Assembly: GCF_008386575.1 (NCBI RefSeq)
Contig: NZ_VUOA01000006.1
Coordinates: 141,286 to 205,285 of the forward strand
Direction: 5' to 3'
From: Salinarimonas soli
Lineage (GTDB): Bacteria; Pseudomonadota; Alphaproteobacteria; Rhizobiales; Beijerinckiaceae
DNA length: 64,000 nucleotides
The translations under genes and the position numbers were made by a program. Under the pieces are notes generated by a model, which was not told the DNA's origin, searched no databases, and worked only from the letters and a program-made list of their open reading frames with translations. Each line of letters starts with the position of its first letter. Positions within the stretch are counted from its first letter, which is position 1. This document shows, in pieces, positions 60,226 to 64,000 of this stretch.

Positions 60226-60273
60226 ACCGTCGCGGCCCGGAACGCCGCTCGCATCGCCCCCAAGGAGATCCCC

Positions 60274-60681
60274 ATGTACGCCGTCGAGGTCCGCGACCAC
60301 ATCATGATCGCCCACAGCTTCAAGGGCGCGCTGTTCGGCCCGGCGCAGGGGCTGCACGGGGCGACCTTCGTGGTCGACGTCGCCTTCTTCCGTCCCGAGC
60401 TCACCGCCGACGCGGTCGTGGTCGATATCGGCCGCGCCCACGAGGCGCTGAAGGCGACTCTCGGCCCTCTCAACTACCGCAACCTCGACGAGGTGCCCGC
60501 CTTCGCGGGGCAGAACACCACGACGGAGTTCCTGTGCCGGCACATCTTCGACGCCATGGCGGCGGCGGCCCGCGAGGGGCGCCTGGGGCCGGGCTCGGAG
60601 GGCGTGAGCCGGATCCGGGTGAGCCTGCACGAGTCGCACGTCGCCCGCGCCTGGTACGAGGCGGAGCTCGCCCGTGGCTGA
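60274..60681 (+). CDS. 6-pyruvoyltetrahydropterin synthase / QueD-like protein with degenerate active site
   Basis: A 135-residue T-fold protein aligned with QueD over its length. Zinc ligands H14 (MIAHSF) and H28 (GLHG) remain, but the third is A30. The catalytic cysteine position is A24, and the Asp-His pair of LDHHYLND is N67-Y68 in LNYRNLDE. The pterin-anchoring glutamate E120 (LHESHVAR) is kept. Ordinary QueD/PTPS chemistry is therefore unlikely, while pterin or purine binding may persist. It overlaps the downstream glycosyltransferase by 8 bp. Confidence 0.85.
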   Translation: MYAVEVRDHIMIAHSFKGALFGPAQGLHGATFVVDVAFFRPELTADAVVVDIGRAHEALKATLGPLNYRNLDEVPAFAGQNTTTEFLCRHIFDAMAAAAREGRLGPGSEGVSRIRVSLHESHVARAWYEAELARG

Positions 60682-61720
60682 GGTGGCCTTCGCGATCCCG
60701 GGCGACCTCGCGAGCCCCACGGGCGGCTACGTCTACGACCGCGAGGTGCTGGCCCGCCTGCCGGATCTCGGCGTGAGGGCGCATCACCTCCCCCTCCCCG
60801 ACTCCTTCCCGGAGCCTTCGGAAGCGGACCTCGCCGAGACGGCGCGGCGGCTCGCGGAGGCGCCCGCGGGCGCCGTCCTCCTCGTCGACGGGCTCGCCTT
60901 CGGCGCCCTCCCCCCGGCCCTCGTGGCGGGGCTGGAGCGCCCGATCGTCGCCCTCGTCCACCATCCCCTCGGGCTTGAGCCGGGGCTTGCGCCCGGGCGC
61001 GCGGCGGCGCTTCTGGCAAGCGAGCGGGCGGCCCTCGTCCACGCGCCTCGCGTCGTGGTCACGAGCCGCGCGACGGCGCGCATCCTCGTCGAGGATTTCG
61101 GGTTGCCGATGGCGCGGGTCACCATCGCCGAGCCCGGCACTGAGCCTGCGCCGCGCGCCCACGGCACCGGCAGCCCGGTCGGGCTCCTTGCCGTCGGCGC
61201 GGTCTCGCCGCGCAAGGGGTTCCGGGTGCTTGTCGAGGCCCTGAGCGGCGTTCGCGATCTCGACTGGCGGCTCACCATCGCGGGCGCCCTCGACCGGGCG
61301 CCGGACGAGGCGGCGGCCCTGCGCGCCGCGATCCGCGCCGCCGGCCTCGGCGAGCGTGTGACCCTCGCGGGCAATATCGAGCGCGCCGACCTCGACGCGC
61401 TCTACGCCGCCGCCGACGTGATGGTCTCGCCCTCCCTCTTCGAGGGATACGGCATGGCGCTCGCCGAGGCCCTCGCCCGGGGCCTGCCCCTTGTCGCCTC
61501 GACAGGCGGCGCGGCGGGCGACACGGTGCCGGACGAAGCCGCCCTGAAGGTGCCGCCCGGGGATGCGGGCGCGCTGGCGGAGGCCTTGCGGTTGATGATC
61601 GAGGACGAGGCCCTGCGCCGCGCCCGCGCCGATGCGGCCTGGGCGGCGGGCCAGGCGCTCCCGCGCTGGAGCGACACCGCCCGGCTGATCGCCAACGTCA
61701 TCCGGGAGGTTGCCCCGTGA
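60674..61720 (+). CDS. GT4 family glycosyltransferase
   Basis: A 348-residue GT-B glycosyltransferase starting with GTG inside the PTPS-like gene. PGDLASPTGGYVYDREVLARL is the acceptor loop, VGLLAVGAVSPRKGFRVLVEAL the nucleotide-sugar domain start, and PSLFEGYGMALAEALARGLPLVAS carries the E-x7-E motif. It sits between a pterin-synthase-like gene and a methyltransferase, with 8-bp and 4-bp overlaps, so it likely glycosylates the product of this cluster. Donor and acceptor unknown. Confidence 0.9.
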   Translation: MAEVAFAIPGDLASPTGGYVYDREVLARLPDLGVRAHHLPLPDSFPEPSEADLAETARRLAEAPAGAVLLVDGLAFGALPPALVAGLERPIVALVHHPLGLEPGLAPGRAAALLASERAALVHAPRVVVTSRATARILVEDFGLPMARVTIAEPGTEPAPRAHGTGSPVGLLAVGAVSPRKGFRVLVEALSGVRDLDWRLTIAGALDRAPDEAAALRAAIRAAGLGERVTLAGNIERADLDALYAAADVMVSPSLFEGYGMALAEALARGLPLVASTGGAAGDTVPDEAALKVPPGDAGALAEALRLMIEDEALRRARADAAWAAGQALPRWSDTARLIANVIREVAP

Positions 61721-62559
61721 GCGGCTTCTCCCCCGCTTGGCTGGCGCTCCGCGAGCCTGTGGACCACCGCTCGCGTAACGGCGCGCTCGCCGCCTCTTTA
61801 AGCGCGGCGCTCGCGGACCGCGCTCCGCTGAGCGTGGTCGATCTCGGCGCCGGAACCGGCTCGAACCTGCGGGCGCTGGCACCGGGGCTCGGGCTCTTCC
61901 AGTCCTGGCGCCTCGTCGACCATGACCCGGCCTTGATCGAGGCTGCCCGGGCGCGCCTCTCCGCCTGGGCCGACGAGGCGCACGAGGACGGCGCCACCCT
62001 GCGGCTTCTCAAGAACGGGCGGCGGATCGAGGTGGCGTTCATGCGCGCCGACCTTGCGGCGAATGTCGAGGCTGCGCTGGGCGAGGCGCCCGATCTCGTC
62101 ACGGCCGCGGCCCTCTTCGACCTCGCCTCCCCGGCCTGGATCGCCCGCGTGGCCGGCGCGGTGGCGGCGCGCCGGGCGGCGTTCCACACCGCGCTCACCT
62201 ATGACGGCACTGAAGTCTGGCACCCGCCGCATCCGGCGGATGCCGCCATGCTCGCCGCCTTCCACGCTCACCAGCGCCGCGACAAGGGCTTCGGCCCGGC
62301 CGCCGGGCCCGAGGCGACGGCGGCGCTCGCGAAAGCCTTCGCGGCGCAGGGCTACCGCATCGAGACAGGGCCCAGCCCGTGGCGGGTCGGGCCGGACGAG
62401 GCTGCCCTCATCGCCGCCCTCGCCGATGGCGCGGCGGGCGCGGTGCGCGAGACGGGGCTCGTGCCCGAGGCGACGATCGCCGGCTGGCTCGCGGTTCGTC
62501 GCTCAGGCGCGGCCTGCACGGTGGGGCACGTCGACCTCCTGGCGCTGCCCGGCCGCTGA
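61717..62559 (+). CDS. SAM-dependent methyltransferase (class I)
   Basis: A 280-residue methyltransferase with a GTG start overlapping the glycosyltransferase stop (GTGA). The SAM loop is LSVVDLGAGTGSNLRALAP at about 38-56, followed by WRLVDHDPALIEAARARL and LVTAAALFDLASPAWI. WLALREPVDHRSRN near the N-terminus is typical of the subgroup found in PTPS-like clusters. The last 57 bp overlap the convergent cytochrome b561 gene. Substrate unknown. Confidence 0.88.
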   Translation: MSGFSPAWLALREPVDHRSRNGALAASLSAALADRAPLSVVDLGAGTGSNLRALAPGLGLFQSWRLVDHDPALIEAARARLSAWADEAHEDGATLRLLKNGRRIEVAFMRADLAANVEAALGEAPDLVTAAALFDLASPAWIARVAGAVAARRAAFHTALTYDGTEVWHPPHPADAAMLAAFHAHQRRDKGFGPAAGPEATAALAKAFAAQGYRIETGPSPWRVGPDEAALIAALADGAAGAVRETGLVPEATIAGWLAVRRSGAACTVGHVDLLALPGR

Positions 62560-63096
62560 GCCGGGCAGCATGCGCCTCAAGGTCTCGTCGCGGCGCCCGA
62601 GATGATGGTGCAGCGCCGCCGCGATGTGGATCGCGACCACGGCCGCGAGCGAGAGGGCGAGCACGTCGTGCACGGCGAGGATGGGCTTTGCCGCCTCGAT
62701 GCCGCCCCCGACGGGAAGCGTCACCGGCACGGTCCAGAACAGGTTCACGGGCGGGCAGCAGGCCGAGACGCCCGACCAGCCCACGAGCGGCACGGCGACG
62801 AGAAGGGCGTAGAGGGCGAGATGCGAGGCATGCGCCGCCGCCCGCTGCCAGCCCGGCAGCCCGGCCACTAGGGGCGGCGCGCCGCGCCTCCACCGCAGGG
62901 CCAGGCGCACGACGGTGAGGCTCAGGACGATGACGCCGATCGACTTGTGGATCTCGTAGAGCGCGTTCCTCGCCGCGCCCTCCCCGATGGCGGTCATGGT
63001 GAGGCCGATCCCCACCATCGCCAGCACGAGGGCGGCGATCGTCCAGTGCAGCGCTTTCTGGGCGCCGGAATAATGCGCGGGCCTGGGTCGTGCCAT
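62503..63096 (-). CDS. Cytochrome b561 family protein
   Basis: A 197-residue membrane dihaem protein with four helices. Candidate haem histidines are H17 in KALHWTIAALVLAMVGIGL, H49 in EIHKSIGVIVLSLTVVRLAL, and those in HASHLALYALLVAVPLVGW and AVHDVLALSLAAVVAIHIAAALHHHL. It probably transfers electrons from quinol to a periplasmic acceptor. The ATG at 63096 begins MARPRPAHYSGAQKALHW. The C-terminal 57 bp lie antisense to the methyltransferase gene end. Confidence 0.92.
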   Translation of the reverse strand: MARPRPAHYSGAQKALHWTIAALVLAMVGIGLTMTAIGEGAARNALYEIHKSIGVIVLSLTVVRLALRWRRGAPPLVAGLPGWQRAAAHASHLALYALLVAVPLVGWSGVSACCPPVNLFWTVPVTLPVGGGIEAAKPILAVHDVLALSLAAVVAIHIAAALHHHLGRRDETLRRMLPGSAAGQRQEVDVPHRAGRA

Positions 63097-63125
63097 CGCT
63101 GCCTCCGTTCCGTGCCGGCCGGCTC

Positions 63126-63878
63126 TCAGGCCTCCCAGGGCGCGAGGGCCGACAGAGGTTCCGACGGAAGCCGTCCCGCCGAGAGATCGCAATCGAAGAG
63201 GACGTTGCCGTCGGCGAGCAGATGGGCCCGCGCGCGCGGCCGCAGGGCCTGCGAGAGCGGGCCGATCGGCGCGAGGTCGAGCCCGTTGCGGCCCGAGCCG
63301 AGGATGAGGGGCGCGACGAGAACGTGCAGCCGGTCGACGAGCCCGGCATCCATGAAGGCCGAGATCGTGCGCGCGCCGCCCTCCACGAGGATGCGCCGGA
63401 AGCCGCAGGCGCCAAGCGCCCGCAGGATCGCGCGCGGCGGGATGACGCCGCCGTCCGCCTCGATCGCGATGCAATCGGCGCCTTGCGCCACGGGCGCGCC
63501 TGGGCGGGTGATGACGATGCGTGGAACCCCGTCGTCCGCGAGCACCCGGGCATCGCACGGCAGGCGGCCGGACGGATCGAGGATCACGCGGGCGGGGCTG
63601 CGGCCGGGCACGCGGCGCACGGTGAGGAGCGGATCGTCCGCCACCACCGTCCCGATGCCGACCAGCACCGCGTCGACCCGGGCCCGGATCGCGTGAAGGT
63701 GATCGAGCGCCGCGCCGCCATTGATGTATTTGGAATCGCCCGTCGGCGTCGCGATCCGGCCGTCCAGGGACTGGCCGAGCTGCGCGATGACGAAGGGCTG
63801 CTCCGCCGTGCCGCAGGGAAATGGATCGAAAGGGTGAGACAACGTTTCATCCGCCGTTCCGTTCCATACGTACACCAA
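63126..63878 (-). CDS. RibD C-terminal-domain reductase (dihydrofolate-reductase-like fold)
   Basis: A 250-residue NADPH-dependent reductase of the RibD-C/DHFR superfamily. FVIAQLGQSLDGRIATPTGDSKYINGG, RVDAVLVGIGTVVADDPLLTVR and RILVEGGARTISAFMDAGLVDRLHVLVAPLILGSG are classic. There is no N-terminal deaminase domain, so it is not full RibD. Its place beside a PTPS-like protein suggests reduction of a pterin- or pyrimidine-type intermediate. It is read leftward into cytochrome b561, 29 bp on. Confidence 0.92.
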   Translation of the reverse strand: MVYVWNGTADETLSHPFDPFPCGTAEQPFVIAQLGQSLDGRIATPTGDSKYINGGAALDHLHAIRARVDAVLVGIGTVVADDPLLTVRRVPGRSPARVILDPSGRLPCDARVLADDGVPRIVITRPGAPVAQGADCIAIEADGGVIPPRAILRALGACGFRRILVEGGARTISAFMDAGLVDRLHVLVAPLILGSGRNGLDLAPIGPLSQALRPRARAHLLADGNVLFDCDLSAGRLPSEPLSALAPWEA

Positions 63879-64000
63879 AATGCGCTTCCCACCAACGACG
63901 CCGGCGTTAATGTCGGGAACCGTAGGCGGGGAGCCCCCGAGGCTTAATCCGGCTCGACGGGACGAGGCGCCGATGAGAGGCGCCGTGCTCCGCGTTTGCG

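Noticed and set aside
59221-60720. Upstream extension of the leftward glucosyltransferase frame by about 500 codons
   Set aside because: The extension runs antisense through the MDR and PTPS-like genes and has no recognisable domain; the glucosyltransferase homology starts after the ATG at 59220.
63973-64000. An ATG near the right edge that could begin another gene
   Set aside because: Only nine codons are visible, with no ribosome binding site strong enough to support a call.

Overview
The window is very GC-rich (roughly 70% or more by eye), densely packed chromosomal DNA from an alphaproteobacterium. The gene content points to Hyphomicrobiales: an aerobic-type cob operon, a CobW-CobN-CobG order, ChvB/MdoH-like glucosyltransferases and a formate-dehydrogenase-like molybdoenzyme. 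A Methylobacteriaceae-like host is my best guess, but the sequence does not prove it. No tRNA, rRNA, CRISPR array, transposase or phage gene was seen.

Region 1 (1-19.5 kb) is a nearly complete cobalamin locus. The left edge cuts cobC. cobD runs divergently from it, and cobP-cobO-cobQ run leftward. A cobalamin riboswitch at about 4.0-4.2 kb leads into a rightward operon of hupE (probable cobalt uptake), a DUF1636 metal protein, cobW, cobN, cobG, cobH, cobI and cobJ. cobL-cobE-cobM and cobA-cobB continue the pathway, with cobK and cbiD embedded on the opposite strand. No cobF is visible; CbiD, normally known from the anaerobic route, probably supplies the C1-methylation and deacylation step.

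Region 2 (19.5-32.7 kb) is mixed housekeeping and stress content. It holds a YaiI-type protein, an L,D-transpeptidase, an Ohr peroxiredoxin with a clear operator/promoter, small unknowns, a mannitol dehydrogenase-family enzyme, a nitrate/sulfonate-type ABC importer, a HerA-like ATPase, a metallo-beta-lactamase-fold protein with a zinc knuckle, and a membrane glucosyltransferase.

Region 3 (32.9-45.3 kb) is the most unusual part. Eight tightly packed rightward genes encode inositol-3-phosphate synthase, an HD-like metal protein, a methyltransferase, a Gfo/Idh/MocA oxidoreductase, a YcaO protein, a xylose-isomerase-like TIM barrel, a GT4 glycosyltransferase and a PIG-L deacetylase. Beyond a small VanZ-like gene, the opposite strand carries a sugar-nucleotide SDR, a MoeB/ThiF-rhodanese fusion and a ThiS/MoaD sulfur carrier. 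The combination resembles the early steps of mycothiol synthesis (inositol phosphate, glycosylation, N-deacetylation) joined to YcaO and sulfur-transfer chemistry. I propose an undescribed inositol-glycoside pathway; the product is unknown.

Region 4 (45.7-57 kb) has a large molybdopterin oxidoreductase lacking the fourth [4Fe-4S] cysteine, an MFS exporter divergent from a LysR regulator, a cytoplasmic sulfite-oxidase-like enzyme with its own flavoreductase, WrbA, a cupin, an AhpD-like protein and a secreted unknown.

Region 5 (56.7-63.9 kb) has an FkbM methyltransferase and a second MdoH-like glucosyltransferase. These are divergent from an MDR-type dehydrogenase, a PTPS/QueD homologue with a degenerate active site, a GT4 glycosyltransferase and a methyltransferase; facing them are cytochrome b561 and a RibD-C reductase. 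This looks like a second small-molecule cluster, possibly pterin-related.

Several palindromic repeats lie between genes, and one lies inside the HD-like gene.
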